DNA of 64,000 bases from a virus, in the IMG/VR virus record IMGVR_UViG_3300036770_001342, positions 42,894 to 106,893 of that record. One strand, 5' to 3'. Numbering within the stretch: the stretch's first letter is position 1; each line of letters starts with the position of its first letter. Made by a program: the position numbers and the translations under genes. Below are positions 23,801-29,120 of the stretch, piece after piece. The notes under the pieces were generated by a model. The model was not told the DNA's origin, made no database searches, and was given only the letters and a program-made list of their open reading frames with translations.

Positions 23801-25211
23801 ATACATCAATATTTGTATTTGCTACAGTTTGTGGTATGCTTACAAAATATGTGTATTTTCCAGTAAGTCCTGTGGTTTCTGCATCATAACCAGTAATAGT
23901 AGTGCCAGATATAATTCCTGGACCTACTAATGTCATACCTATATTAAATGCTCCGGATACAACACTTTCAAGCGTTAGCAAATTCCCGTTAATTTCTCCA
24001 TTTATAACTGCGTTAGTAGTTACACCTGCTGATATCCAATTAGTATCACCTAAATCGGTTATCCAATACATGGCTCCTGCAACCATGCTTGATGCGGAAA
24101 TTTCAGGAAAACCAGCCGGGCTGTATGCTCTAATATTTCCAAAAGTATTTCCGCTAAAAGTAATACTAGTGCCTATTTCTAAATTTTCTACACTAGTTAA
24201 GGTGATTTCGCCTGAAACGTTTATTTCAGTTGCAGTTGTTGTAATAGGAGCGACTAAATTAGCATAATTAGTATCGTATCTACCTTCGTCAAAGAAATTT
24301 GAAACATATCCTACTTCGTTGCTTATACCGGTATTGTAGAACATTACTGTTCTACCATTAAGTGATGTTACCCCATCAATATTATTAATGTCTGATAATT
24401 TTGCTCCATTAATTTGCGCGAAAGGTTTAGTACTGACCACCCCTACCGGATTATTACCTGGATAATTAAAATTATCTTGCGCATCTTTAAACGGTACATT
24501 GAATGTAATTATACCACTTTTTGCACCATTATTGTCTACACCGTATACATCACGCACATACAAATTTGTTTGTACCGGACTAAATCCGCTTACTCCCGGC
24601 TCACCTTGAATCCAAAATTGTGTATCTTGGTCTACAAAAAAGTTATAGGATCCGCCGCGAATTAATGTAATTGTAGGATTGTCCGCGCCTGCTCCTGCAC
24701 CTACTGCTCTTATGTTATATGTATTAGGTAAACTTTCTACAATGTATTCGTTATTCAAAAATACTGTATCACTAGCAACGATTACTGCGGGAGGTCCTTC
24801 TGGTAGCCAGTAATACTGATTGTAGTTGATGATCATATCTAAGTTGGTAAAACTATCCCAACTGTAGAATTGACTATTAAACAAAGTGCTATTATCGGTA
24901 GTGATGCCGCCTTGTAATTTTAACGCATCTAACAAACCTGGATAACTTATAAAATCTTTTGCAACGCTTTCATTATCTTTTAAAAATGTGATACCGGGTT
25001 CTAATTGATAATCTGTTCTAACTTTAGTTGGCTCCGTGACATAGTAATCGTTAGCATTAATACCGTAACCAAATTTACTTCCCACATAACCTTGAATTTT
25101 TTTAGTTAATGGAGGGTTAACTAATTGATCCAATGTAGCCGAAAGAAATTGGCTATTGGTTGGAGTTTGAAATATGCTTGGTAAAAATTCTAAGGTACGT
25201 ATTCTGGTCAT
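5898..25211 (-). CDS. Giant baseplate/tail structural protein, 6437 aa
   Basis: One uninterrupted frame of 19.3 kb starts one base after the gp6 stop, where T4 encodes gp7 (1032 aa). The N-terminus (MTRIRTLEFLPSIFQTPTNS) is globular. Several modules of type YxITxLGTTDFTALG lie near residues 390, 875-970 and 2855. Residues about 2700-3310 form about seven FG-GAP-like blades (FGxxVA..., VVVGSPE, GRAYVF, IIVGAP, GAVYMY), as in integrin-type beta-propellers. Residues about 5120-5380 look like a BNR/Ycf48-type propeller (YGNGKYVAVG, SIDGEIWTE, GLTWTE). Between and after these, about ten 60-70-residue beta modules recur with VFTGNVFGNI..YYITxI...TITISD (about 4400-5700). No enzymatic motif was recognised. 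It probably makes up much of the wedge periphery or a long appendage. The structural role is firm by context; the gp7 equivalence is only positional. Confidence 0.75.
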   Translation of the reverse strand: MTRIRTLEFLPSIFQTPTNSQFLSATLDQLVNPPLTKKIQGYVGSKFGYGINANDYYVTEPTKVRTDYQLEPGITFLKDNESVAKDFISYPGLLDALKLQGGITTDNSTLFNSQFYSWDSFTNLDMIINYNQYYWLPEGPPAVIVASDTVFLNNEYIVESLPNTYNIRAVGAGAGADNPTITLIRGGSYNFFVDQDTQFWIQGEPGVSGFSPVQTNLYVRDVYGVDNNGAKSGIITFNVPFKDAQDNFNYPGNNPVGVVSTKPFAQINGAKLSDINNIDGVTSLNGRTVMFYNTGISNEVGYVSNFFDEGRYDTNYANLVAPITTTATEINVSGEITLTSVENLEIGTSITFSGNTFGNIRAYSPAGFPEISASSMVAGAMYWITDLGDTNWISAGVTTNAVINGEINGNLLTLESVVSGAFNIGMTLVGPGIISGTTITGYDAETTGLTGKYTYFVSIPQTVANTNIDVYDLQDGKIFTSTGPISGTGKVKRYDPFIYYVKTINPSNSTITISQSLNGPTFTPGPAASGSMTVRVNEGLYEEGFYVNVNDYFFTITYVGDINDPVIKLTPAISGLIPTEQKITAQFGTAYVGLNFFKNQDGFIEQYPYISAPLDTLYYQDGTNPNKVGVIRLIESNSLNTLNVNTQILGQKNFTSTNGVVFTNGLKVEFDGDVIPTSYLSGQYYVQGVGTAIELIPVETLVVPESFTTETSLPYDTTNFDIGNFDAALFIPENPDYITIARNSINRNAWSRSNRWFHSDVIKATAEYNDDPNILTTFANSANKAKRPILEFYPNLKLFNSGTVAKASVDFVDTRTTDAFSAVAGEAAYYPDVETYTNYSSLATINASPTVTQGQFLIGQQYRVTSIGTTAPAAWVALGVKVFVEGEFVPGIEYVITSLGTTDWNAIAGTIGVTYNIGSIFTAAYSGEIVGSGGGQAAETLFVAQSTGEINSNQIIAGIPYTITQLGTTLWENIGASPTPYVGETFVATAPAVGTGLATQGNGTSLSLTATTITIPAHEVVGNLTVGMYINDQIRYNQSQLPANTRILSIEGTSTYTITVFYPLPTIIPGSASLIVPPAFTSPEISFVANSKNNSDLLLFPGARIVFLNESTPLLKNKIYVANYSKTISGSYPIITLTEALDGEILANDQFAVLRGQNYQGTSFYYDGENFIQAQQKVTINQPPKFDVYDKNGISFGNEEFYESTTFIGCDLLRYKPGVGINDSILGFPISYSSINNVGDITFEVALNVDTFNYVTGIQQNVTETQKVNTGYVYNVTSRTDFERLIGWQTAVAPSVQYQIFEFKYTPDTTIEFAEGDTIFYTVNCDIAQLNVENTIWPSIEVYNNNNILTIDTDYTVEHGSNFTNVTVQIPALFETVIQVALLSNQTSQNAYYSIPINLSNNPFNSDVTTVDIGDIRGHYQSIFYNNPNTTGQVFGANNTRDLGNIIPWGNRIIQNSASLVLPGAFLRQAEHSLFDSLLYNSREYIKFKNLLVETANKIDWQQRYNPSALLDEALDEITSVKNQEMPFFWSDMIPNKAAFITNTYTFFNNIDTTTFPLSKIYNFTTANYDGVLVYLETKLQGTTVTKQLIKNIDYTISTDTPSLIVTKDLINGDKIIIKEYNQTYGSYIPNTPTKLGLYPASVPEVVLDNSYNQPTYFIVGHDGSYTKLYGNYDPVLGLIDYRDQVLLEFETRVYNNLKLSNTIPIQAADIIPGYFRSSTVNYDEWLNMYSATFLDWVGQNRLDYKTQLYLSTNEYTYNYTNSRDKLNKTIVQQGNWRGIYLYYFDTSTPNATPWQMIGYANKPAWWETRYGPAPYTSDNLILWQDMENGLDWNNGDPIEIEIYKRPGLLNILPVNDQGELINPLFALVGNYNPNTFQRDWTIGDVGPVEFSYRRSSTWPYDLMRLQALLKPANFFNLGVDIDNYKYNQEFNQFLIDDRNHLVPQDVQIYGNGTAKTSYINWIVDYEKQLGVDATTNIKNLLTNLDVRLVYRLAGFSDKTLLKFFVEKGTPGSQNSSLLIPDESYQILLYENQPYDKLVYSAVIVQLTSEGYKIFGNSQTTNYFKTLSPVINSNSKTITVEDQTVKVADDYSSTVKLIPYGTVFYTAQEVSQFLMSYGAYLKSIGAKFDIIESGLEINWEQMVAEFLYWTQVGWSVGSIVTLNPAANTLVVDKESQIVQPLTFRQTNFVLNQNLYPIESKDLSIVRDGTLFSVSALNVGDSIAYGQFNLSNIEHGIVFDNTTIFGDVVYNLISGLKQNRIFLQGTKSAEWNGTMFASGFIYNQDNIEEWRENTKYTKGAIVKFKNKYFTALTIVQPSKEFKETEWKETDYNEIQKGLLPNSSTRSYESALYYNTNEANLEEDGDQVAFSLIGFRSRPYMASADLTDITQVNVYKNFIKEKGTRSALSVFKGANLPQGGIDYNIYENWAIMSGTFGGVLNNNFIEFKLNQNLLTGNPGIVGLTTGQTVPGAQQVVPLYSLTNYGQPVNNSNVLPTISQYTPSTVFPDAGYVNFNDVKMSAYFFEQLSVGVNQNGIIVPINDFYVGDYVWIANYLAKWQVMTPNVIAQVIEANANLNGTTTIVFDRPHNLNQFDIFAIINFDNSVNGYYVATQIVNPYQVIVPLVLSNSVRTVTGQGIAYNFSSQRVNQPSDIQNLNLLSKEFVQNTAWVDLNNDGGWAVYRKGINYKYDADFSIENSVTFGSSVAFTSKGDYLFGDAGTGNVYRFQYDALNKVYEQDQTITNDVSFGTNIAYAQNVYAISQATVDPTIYFYYVNDTTITDDIEIFGTVLSAPAGSTNFGTGLAMSGDANWLYVSDYDTNPLNIRNKVHAYRRNNSIVNADALTTGLTYQITALGTTDFTALGAVENKVGIYFVYNGIAATGTGTATNIDYEFVTTIESPEITPDKFGSVIATNYYGNVVVVGSPEYDYDVNTENWGRAYVFNRMIQNFEVQENSTSTPSTFTLAFTPTGSQDPIIYRNGRIVSNTEYTIVGTSLSYTGTLKAGDILEINSCNFNLAQVLTTETNPRIGVMFGTGLDTNKFGNEIIVGAPFALNSTNEEGAAYRFTNAGARFGIVVGTENVNLTTSRDLLINGYLVTLPAGDSDLAALTINQAKITNIEAVSSNGKLIISVIDQNLATLNEKLLLSATDLTTFTELGLTLYTQTQVLQCPHLTGPTQFGYAVAFNESNSVVISAPSGTRYAQTTFDFVDDDDYSNDLVFDNNATQFVDSYPNAGAVYMYDYLANYEENLNNIGAYTYAQSVNAKDQVYGSQPYYGRVLDFNENKVIIGTPNYRPDDIDGQVIVYINELGIPNWSVYRQTNPIVDIDRIQNIQIYNTENNQTLINMDYFDPLQGKLLGAIRQNIDTISNIDPATYNNETNTQSGFVWGAEQTGTIWLDTTNMRFVNYHQNDNVYNSKYWGTLFPGSDVAVYTWVGSNVLPTEYQGPGTPRDVNSYTVQTIINSSNTIQPIYYFWVRNSGLVLGNKTLADVNIAAYIASPISSGITYFAPVDTNVFALYNSQQYINAQESVLHIGYSNGQNDDPSHQSYQLIREDFASDFLPGFVNPTQGIFEPRGLYDRLLDSLAGVDEEGGVLPDPFLPKLVQTGVLARPRQSFFYDRYTALQNYLQYANTVLSLFPITEIRPLISFLNEKGDYYDTTLYWERVNWWSPGYNDNTKAAIQVEFYADLSTLTVATGTIVAVNQNSQGFTEYYRLDENNVWTRIGLQNGTIRFKTELWDYSEGQTGYGDDFYGTTPYDQYPSRETRNIIRALNEQIYTDDLLIYRNKSLILLFEYIQTETVENQNYLPWLNKTSLVDVSHKIRELVPLQNFKSDNQEFLAGYVNEVKPYHVVIKEFLFEYTGEDIYQGNITDFDLPAAYDSATQSFITPQLVYSNPNQQDEFLPDDAVWELPQYTEWRNNYGVSLVGQENYLITETASYLPIGATFLIVDNAQGFPINGTIKIADVENPSRFEIIGYSSVDTNTNTLFGLTRGLNGTPEYDHIPGENVFIDLPPVVVLDGGRGYSNPPRVLAQIDLTKYPAPKEEAVLEAVMSLDSVVGINVINPGIGYAALPNIVIDPAATFTFTSDNVTAVESTIELYAPALQTGDLVRYVNVTGENIGGLENNQYYYINVLSNSPLTILALYANYSDALRDQNRVEIYSQGTGSNHKFELGAKASAVSSSYPIRENNITLRFDRTTYESQITDWVPGSFYGAFFAGSYNNTENVSSSSIDLQSTLPPINTILASNDGLVLPIVNVDNEREIDWSEFERTVANTSSSDIITLDVDVITENASGSTIGFTIGMPIKFIGIPGTSLIVPGTTYYVNEIINETQFKISATQYGPVYNVGDSSSATNLKCYTAQVIDTAIISTYYPGIRNVTATNSTNSVVTIPLTEIGTGGTTGLYTGIPIVFTGNVFGGIEEHVVYFVSAVLDKENFTISDTDEFVRIKALSINASNQIIVQNTTSLNVNDRIVFSNMTVEGEPVTSWGNIQQGNIYYVKTIDVNVITISETLGGSTFALTPVTSNSQTYCFFVDQETNFALTTANGNMTVNIQLPASPGQVDGQLFTFYPTSNQFTNITATNYGNLIERMIDHTSTAANLITLTHKSGGTTGMYIGMPITVDENIGGLIAGTTYTIEEIDEIKIAITNSSASSNTFTVDGTTSSLYENMPIVFSGNPLGSIIIGVTYYVKDIIDSTKFTIKDSLTGDTIALTTNNGSMIGTGPDYVKVNVAITSDDYGPATLSQKITVDPVFDVSYILGGYKVLISNPGAGLTANNTITIPGNLLGGSSPKNDLTIKVNKIDAIVPGTFSWSLPIESNGNIVSVICSGKPNAVTNNYYLKVITANQFKVYSDPRMTIPVSGLTLGYQGATVSTVSSVASNGVITLNDVSEFNLNSAVVFTGNVFGNITLGQTYYITNIDTGSSTITISDEPGGLPVTTSVESGSMTVASSGSFMFLPEPFYFNQSIVKYNNRVYICVVSNNDDQFVFGKWEELNSGDRRLNAMDRVKGYYQPTINMPGTDLNQLFTGVTYPNTTYKGNAFDPADQYDIDTILQDQIFYPENVSINGIAWNGVNYISPANLPNYTAIAKDMEVTDDWLLGRLSNKPLNITDIIKTDDLYVMTSTNSATPILTSTDANGWSINGFFVPFGVEDNELEFERKLLIQSKLAFNNVAYGNGKYVAVGQNICTSDSAVNWVETYKFTTGNTGYIYDVAYVETATFTGFIAVGTKNSNKLVLQSIDGEIWTETLAFINTGATFAQRTAPLKSVTFGNNIVVLAGDLGVVYRSIPGGYAFQGAYGSATSWNSSAYGDGVFAIVGNNGKLITSVNGLTWTEKTTGTTENLNKIYYNSDKNEWTIAGNNNTLFQTSNMNADPIVWDRTQLFSIPDPAYTIKGDPFMSGYGPEELVPGIVTDQLTMTVTTRPGTNWPATEYAHVGYNVVSIELDYDSSGEYSFADVVEVPSSIAVYITDNSLSTAIYPNNDYVVDYVNKTITLNTNITETQQLRVDVYEVGNGDQLVKSNTQIDPLRDNSNTGFQEIWLNCNYTADRLNGSGIIRPTTDPTSTEAIATDSLLNTITVNDVSIFTLNDDVYFTGEVFGGLNENTPYYVKTIDSVQKTITVSDSINEGIAGPIFDLTSDTGSGMIAVAQNGPGLYWTPPAVFYNGNKLINGDTNLVIRSKASDNSLITYSTVGLLPNQKIIFDNNIFGGLIPHKTYYIKEVLSGGTQFTVSDTVGGPAVTLTNALGKSNFITEDYAVMLADNQISAKVVFASEYDTSVDYISFTFFGETLPTQYGYTLPQTQVFAGNGTKGSYYLTNYLGEDNDTNAIVEVNGLRIMPDQYTINYNQAVLVFDTLEPTVNDTIAVTTFNDTQRQYLNTQYELSPINVTAINNVYNTITQPLLDTQTSSAVGGYFIADSTTNMVIGQNVLFQIDIPGSSPVYQGFGGVNTDGTEYKVHEVISGNRFKVIDENGLEYPTVNDSGLMHVAVGGQPAVRVQTAVPHLLSTNDLVRIDGIQGSVQLNNNLFYVHVINSEQFDLYQYFPEHPEENYSPYVDAVNYPITISDSYISGGYVWPSDTWILETTRVTSCTSTELEVQNILPLVLYTPVYFTESNVKLGTSTSIPQIIAGEKYYISSIDHDNNKISVSETINGAPILLTPQLSTNIVLTQWEQTNVDRLWVTVNGKRVPSSELRLNAANEVSILAPIGIDDEIVITSMMPSATPNEMVYVNTVDKNNQGTVYRANSDSRTWLTEVLTEYQNIVYVNDINNLTFKSVQTNVAPIKEAGYYYIPLNADKNDIIDVSVYNNTLGREGLIEEDFLQLEVRSTGPYIRIQEGDWIEQGDLLTITVYEGKLIYMQGEYMRVLSVDQFTNSMEVERGANGSGIQVYIPKYTEVYSFLDKNTMTNINYNDTWNKIPGIYNTTQGDPLQIAEGSAPNFLRLDV

Positions 25212-25212
25212 T

Positions 25213-28200
25213 TTATGCTATTTGTAATTCGTTTGGTGTCAATGCAGGGATAACTAAAATATCGTTTGCTGTTGCTGCGTTAACAAATATTTCAAAAGGA
25301 GCACACTTAATTTCATATAGTGTTCCAAACGGTTCGTTTGGATCATTTGGAACTAATACTGCCGAACTAATTAAACTACCTAATTGATTGTGTAGGTAGG
25401 CGCTTAATTCTGAGAAGAAGAAGGTGTCTCCAAAACTCCAATTATTAATATCAAAATACTGGTTCATACTTGTTAATACTGCACTGCGTATTTCACTGTC
25501 ACTTGCTGTCGTTGTGTTGTTTTTAATAACTTTAATTGTTCCTCTTAAAGCCTGTGCTGCTTTAGGACCAAATAAAGGTTTAAACACTACACTATTTAAT
25601 ACCACACTATCACTCAACATTTTGTAATCATTTACTTTACTATAACTTGCTGACAACTCAGCAATAGTAGGTCTTGATGGTTCTGGTATTGTATTAGTAG
25701 TATCTTGAACATAATTTGAATAGGCTGTATAATATGCTTGAGTTACAACATATAAATCAACTATGTTTGTTGTAGCAGGATCAATACGTGTTGTGTTATT
25801 GCTATTGTGTCTGTATTGAAAACTAAAACCTTGTCTACCATACTTAATTGAATATTCTGGTTGAGGAGTTAATACATAGAAAGGTGTTCTAACTGTAGTG
25901 TCTTGAACAGTTTTATAAAAAATATCATCACTAAAAGCGTAGAACAGTTGACCCACAGGATAATCGTACTTTACTACTTCAATTTGATCCATTGTACCAT
26001 ATTGATAAATGACATCTACTGATGGAACAATTTCTAAACGTGTTAGATTTGCTGCATCCTGAACTGTTCTAAAAAATACATATTTTCCTATATTGCTACT
26101 ACCATTTTCAACACCTGTTAGTGTGCTGAAAAAATCTGGATTTAATATCAATTGTTTATTATTTGTGTCTGTTGCGCTGACTTCTACCTCAAAGTCATTT
26201 ACATAACCATCGCTTTCTACTGTTTGACCTAATATATTAACTTTGTAATCGCGCCCTAAAGCACTAGTAGAACTTGGTGCAGTATTAATACCTAAAACAT
26301 TAATGAAATCTTGTAGTATTTTACCGCTAAATGGATCGTACACAACTTGATTTAAATTGTATGTAAATCTAGTATCGCTAACACTTCCAAAATAATAACG
26401 TAATGAACGTACTAGTATTTGATATCTGCGATTACCTAAACTAGTAAATTGAACAAACCAATTATTATCATTATGTGGACGTATAGTCCATCTGTCCTGA
26501 TTAACTAGTAGTGAATTATTAAAGACCAAACTAAAATCTTGTTCTAATTCCATTTTAACAATGGCTTCTTGTATATTTGAAATACTAATTGAATTATCAA
26601 ATACAGGAATAATTTGTGATAGTAAACAACCACTAGGCACAAATCCATTTAATGTTACTGGTCCATTACCGTTACTAAAATTACCTTCACCATTATTACT
26701 ACCATCGCCTATTACATTTAATACAGTAGTCCAAAGCGTTGTTGGATTAGTGCCCGGCAAACCTAATACTAATCTATTATTATTATCAAAGTAATAACCA
26801 GTTGGAGCAGTAAATTGTAGCATTGCTCCTTTTGTAATATATTTGGTATTAGTAGTTGAGAAAATACCTATCTGTGTTGGTACTCTTATAGTTAAATCTA
26901 CATTATAAAAATAACCATTTTCACTTGTAGCATCTACTGTGCTTGTTTGCCAGTATACTGCTGAAGAGCCAGTGCTAGGTGTAGTAAATCTTTTGTACCA
27001 ACTACCTTCAGTAGTGCTTGTTTGATTTATATAATATTGATTAGCACGATTTAACGCTAATGTTCCGGCAAGTGTATCTGTAAAGAAATTGATGACATCA
27101 CTATTATTATTAATAGTTAAATCTAAAACAATATTATCATTGTTTTCCCAAATTGCACCGTCATCACCAAAACTGTTGATACTGCTATATTTGCCTGTTG
27201 GATCAAGCAAGTCTAAATTCTTTGATACACCAATCGAACTGCGATTGATCGCTTTTGATTTTATAATTGAACTGTATAATGTATATGGGAAATTATTATA
27301 ATCTTCACCATTAACCATACGATTCTGTGTATAGTAACGTGTTGGTGCGCGTTGTTTGATGCTCGGCAAACTTTCGCGTGATTGTGCATTGCTTACTGGT
27401 TGTGTTAACTGTAATCCTAAAGTTAATGTTTCAGCACGACCTTCTCTTGTAATATAAGTAAATGCAACTGTAATGCCTTGCATTTCATTTGGATCAATTG
27501 TATAAGTTAATCCGTTACTTGAACGAACATATGCTCTAAATGTTCCAACAGGAATGTTACTAAACACGCCGTCACCAAAATTATAAGTGACTTGATCATT
27601 AAATCTTGAACTTACACTAAAAATACTTTTTTGTGATGTTTCTGTTTGCAAATAAGCATTAGCATAAACATTGTCAACTTGATTCCATAATATGCGTGTG
27701 TTGTTATTTGCATTTAACTGATATAACCATGTATCTGTATTGTTTATGCCTTGAATATTAATAGGTACTGCTTGATTAGCAATTTGTTGTTCTAACACAA
27801 AATCAAAATTGTTTAATGAGCCCTGTTTAAAATAAAAGAAGTAACCAGTATTTGCACTACCAAAACCTAATCTGTCGTTTCTATACAACATATTAAATTT
27901 ACCAGTAGGTGCCGGTGGCAATTCATATAATGCATCGCTGTCTACACTGGATACACTTACTAATTCAAAATTCATGCTAATACCATCAACTGATGTGCTG
28001 AATGGTACTATTGGTAAACTGTTTGCAGGTATTTGTATTGCGTACTCTGCTGTTGCTACGCCTAATAAGTCGCTTACGTTGCCCGGTCTACCTACACGCT
28101 GACTACTAACTAAAGCAGCATTAATAATTGTATTATACTGTTCAAACCAATTTGGGTTTGCTGGGTCATTCCATAATATAATAGCATTACTTAAATTGAC

Positions 28201-28602
28201 ACCGTTAAAATCTGTTATGTTTTGTGTAGTTTGTATGCTGACTATTTTTAGCATACCTTCAGCACAGAGATTGCGTTTTGGTGTGTAACTGACTAGATTT
28301 GCTAGTTTGATAACGCTATCTCTACGCTCTGCTGTGTCGATAAAGTTCTCGCGGGCGTTTAAGTCATTTCTAAATGCAAGACCTTGACCCATGAATGCCA
28401 TAACGTCAAGTAGTGCGATAAATTCTGACGATTCGATATAATCGTTATATGTTTCTGGGTAGTAAACACGCAGGTAGTCTATGAAACTCTTGCGTAATGT
28501 TTCATAGTCATAACTTCTAAAGTCGGCTTCGCGGAAAGTCTGGTAGATTGTTTTCCAATCATTTACACCAAATAATGCCGCTTGTCTAGAACTTGTAGCC
28601 AT
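25213..28602 (-). CDS. gp6: Baseplate wedge protein gp6-like, enlarged
   Basis: The N-terminal region (DWKTIYQTFREADFRSYDYE, then LRVYYPETYNDYIESSEFIA and LVSYTPKRNLCAEG) is typical of T4 gp6 and the related Mu/P2 gpJ-type wedge proteins. gp6 dimers form the ring that holds the baseplate together. At 1129 residues it is well above T4 gp6 (660). The gene follows gp25, the same order as in T4. A GATAAATA box lies 19 bases upstream and a weak GAG ribosome-binding site precedes the ATG. The stop is one base from the start of the giant gene, so those two are coupled. Confidence 0.85.
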   Translation of the reverse strand: MATSSRQAALFGVNDWKTIYQTFREADFRSYDYETLRKSFIDYLRVYYPETYNDYIESSEFIALLDVMAFMGQGLAFRNDLNARENFIDTAERRDSVIKLANLVSYTPKRNLCAEGMLKIVSIQTTQNITDFNGVNLSNAIILWNDPANPNWFEQYNTIINAALVSSQRVGRPGNVSDLLGVATAEYAIQIPANSLPIVPFSTSVDGISMNFELVSVSSVDSDALYELPPAPTGKFNMLYRNDRLGFGSANTGYFFYFKQGSLNNFDFVLEQQIANQAVPINIQGINNTDTWLYQLNANNNTRILWNQVDNVYANAYLQTETSQKSIFSVSSRFNDQVTYNFGDGVFSNIPVGTFRAYVRSSNGLTYTIDPNEMQGITVAFTYITREGRAETLTLGLQLTQPVSNAQSRESLPSIKQRAPTRYYTQNRMVNGEDYNNFPYTLYSSIIKSKAINRSSIGVSKNLDLLDPTGKYSSINSFGDDGAIWENNDNIVLDLTINNNSDVINFFTDTLAGTLALNRANQYYINQTSTTEGSWYKRFTTPSTGSSAVYWQTSTVDATSENGYFYNVDLTIRVPTQIGIFSTTNTKYITKGAMLQFTAPTGYYFDNNNRLVLGLPGTNPTTLWTTVLNVIGDGSNNGEGNFSNGNGPVTLNGFVPSGCLLSQIIPVFDNSISISNIQEAIVKMELEQDFSLVFNNSLLVNQDRWTIRPHNDNNWFVQFTSLGNRRYQILVRSLRYYFGSVSDTRFTYNLNQVVYDPFSGKILQDFINVLGINTAPSSTSALGRDYKVNILGQTVESDGYVNDFEVEVSATDTNNKQLILNPDFFSTLTGVENGSSNIGKYVFFRTVQDAANLTRLEIVPSVDVIYQYGTMDQIEVVKYDYPVGQLFYAFSDDIFYKTVQDTTVRTPFYVLTPQPEYSIKYGRQGFSFQYRHNSNNTTRIDPATTNIVDLYVVTQAYYTAYSNYVQDTTNTIPEPSRPTIAELSASYSKVNDYKMLSDSVVLNSVVFKPLFGPKAAQALRGTIKVIKNNTTTASDSEIRSAVLTSMNQYFDINNWSFGDTFFFSELSAYLHNQLGSLISSAVLVPNDPNEPFGTLYEIKCAPFEIFVNAATANDILVIPALTPNELQIA

Positions 28603-28620
28603 GATTTATCTCGTATTTTA

Positions 28621-28632
28621 ATTATTTATCAA
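28621..28632 (-). promoter_or_regulatory. Late promoter box before gp6
   Basis: Minus-strand TTGATAAATAAT lies about 19 bases before the gp6 ATG in a short intergenic gap. It matches the GATAAATA class of late boxes seen before other virion genes. Confidence 0.55.
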
Positions 28633-28636
28633 TCCG

Positions 28637-28652
28637 AAAAAACCGGTTTTTT
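28637..28652. repeat. 16-bp perfect palindrome between gp25 and gp6
   Basis: The sequence is six A, CCGG, six T, and is fully self-complementary. On the minus strand it falls between the gp25 stop and the gp6 late box. As RNA it could form a six-pair A-U stem with a CCGG loop and a U run, which is a weak bidirectional terminator at best; as DNA it could be a protein-binding site. Confidence 0.35.
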
Positions 28653-28656
28653 AAGA

Positions 28657-29106
28657 TTAGGCTACACTAGCACTATTAGTATTTGCATCGAAAAATACAC
28701 TTAATAGTTCTGTTTGATTGAATGGAACTACGGATAATTCTATTTCCATTAATATGCCGTTTTGCTGCGGGTACGCATTGACATAATTAATCATAAGTCT
28801 CGGATCCTGACTGGCAATGCGTCTAATTTCAGTTTCTAATGCTAACTGTGTATCTTGAATGTTAGGGTCAAATACATATCCCCAAATAGTAGTACCGTAA
28901 TCAGGTTGACCTACTTTTTCACCCTGACGGATATTAAGTGCGTTTATTAAATCTTGTACTACCAAACGTTCGTCTGTTAAACGATATTTTTTACCTGCTA
29001 TTACTGGGGCAGTAATAGAGCCTACGCCTCCTTGATAACCAGTTTGCATATTGGTTGATCTAGGTTTATTGGCGTTAAGTGTGCTGAATCCTATATATTG
29101 TGGCAT
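28657..29106 (-). CDS. gp25: Baseplate wedge protein gp25-like
   Basis: The 149-residue protein has the gp25/W-family pattern: KYRLTDERLVVQDLINALNI, then GEKVGQPDYGTTIWGYVFDP, an ALETEIRRI helix and DPR at 101-103 in the place of the conserved EPR motif. gp25 initiates sheath assembly and joins the wedge, and its homologues occur in contractile injection systems in general. T4 gp25 is 132 residues, so the size fits. The gene precedes gp6 as in T4. The ATG lies five bases after a GATAAATAC box and has no Shine-Dalgarno sequence, so a transcript from that box would be nearly leaderless. Confidence 0.88.
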   Translation of the reverse strand: MPQYIGFSTLNANKPRSTNMQTGYQGGVGSITAPVIAGKKYRLTDERLVVQDLINALNIRQGEKVGQPDYGTTIWGYVFDPNIQDTQLALETEIRRIASQDPRLMINYVNAYPQQNGILMEIELSVVPFNQTELLSVFFDANTNSASVA

Positions 29107-29110
29107 AAAA

Positions 29111-29120
29111 GTATTTATCT
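29111..29120 (-). promoter_or_regulatory. Late promoter box directly before gp25
   Basis: Minus-strand AGATAAATAC ends five bases before the gp25 ATG and includes the TAA stop of the upstream 611-residue gene. If it is used in the T4 way, the start of transcription would fall at or next to the ATG. Confidence 0.5.
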
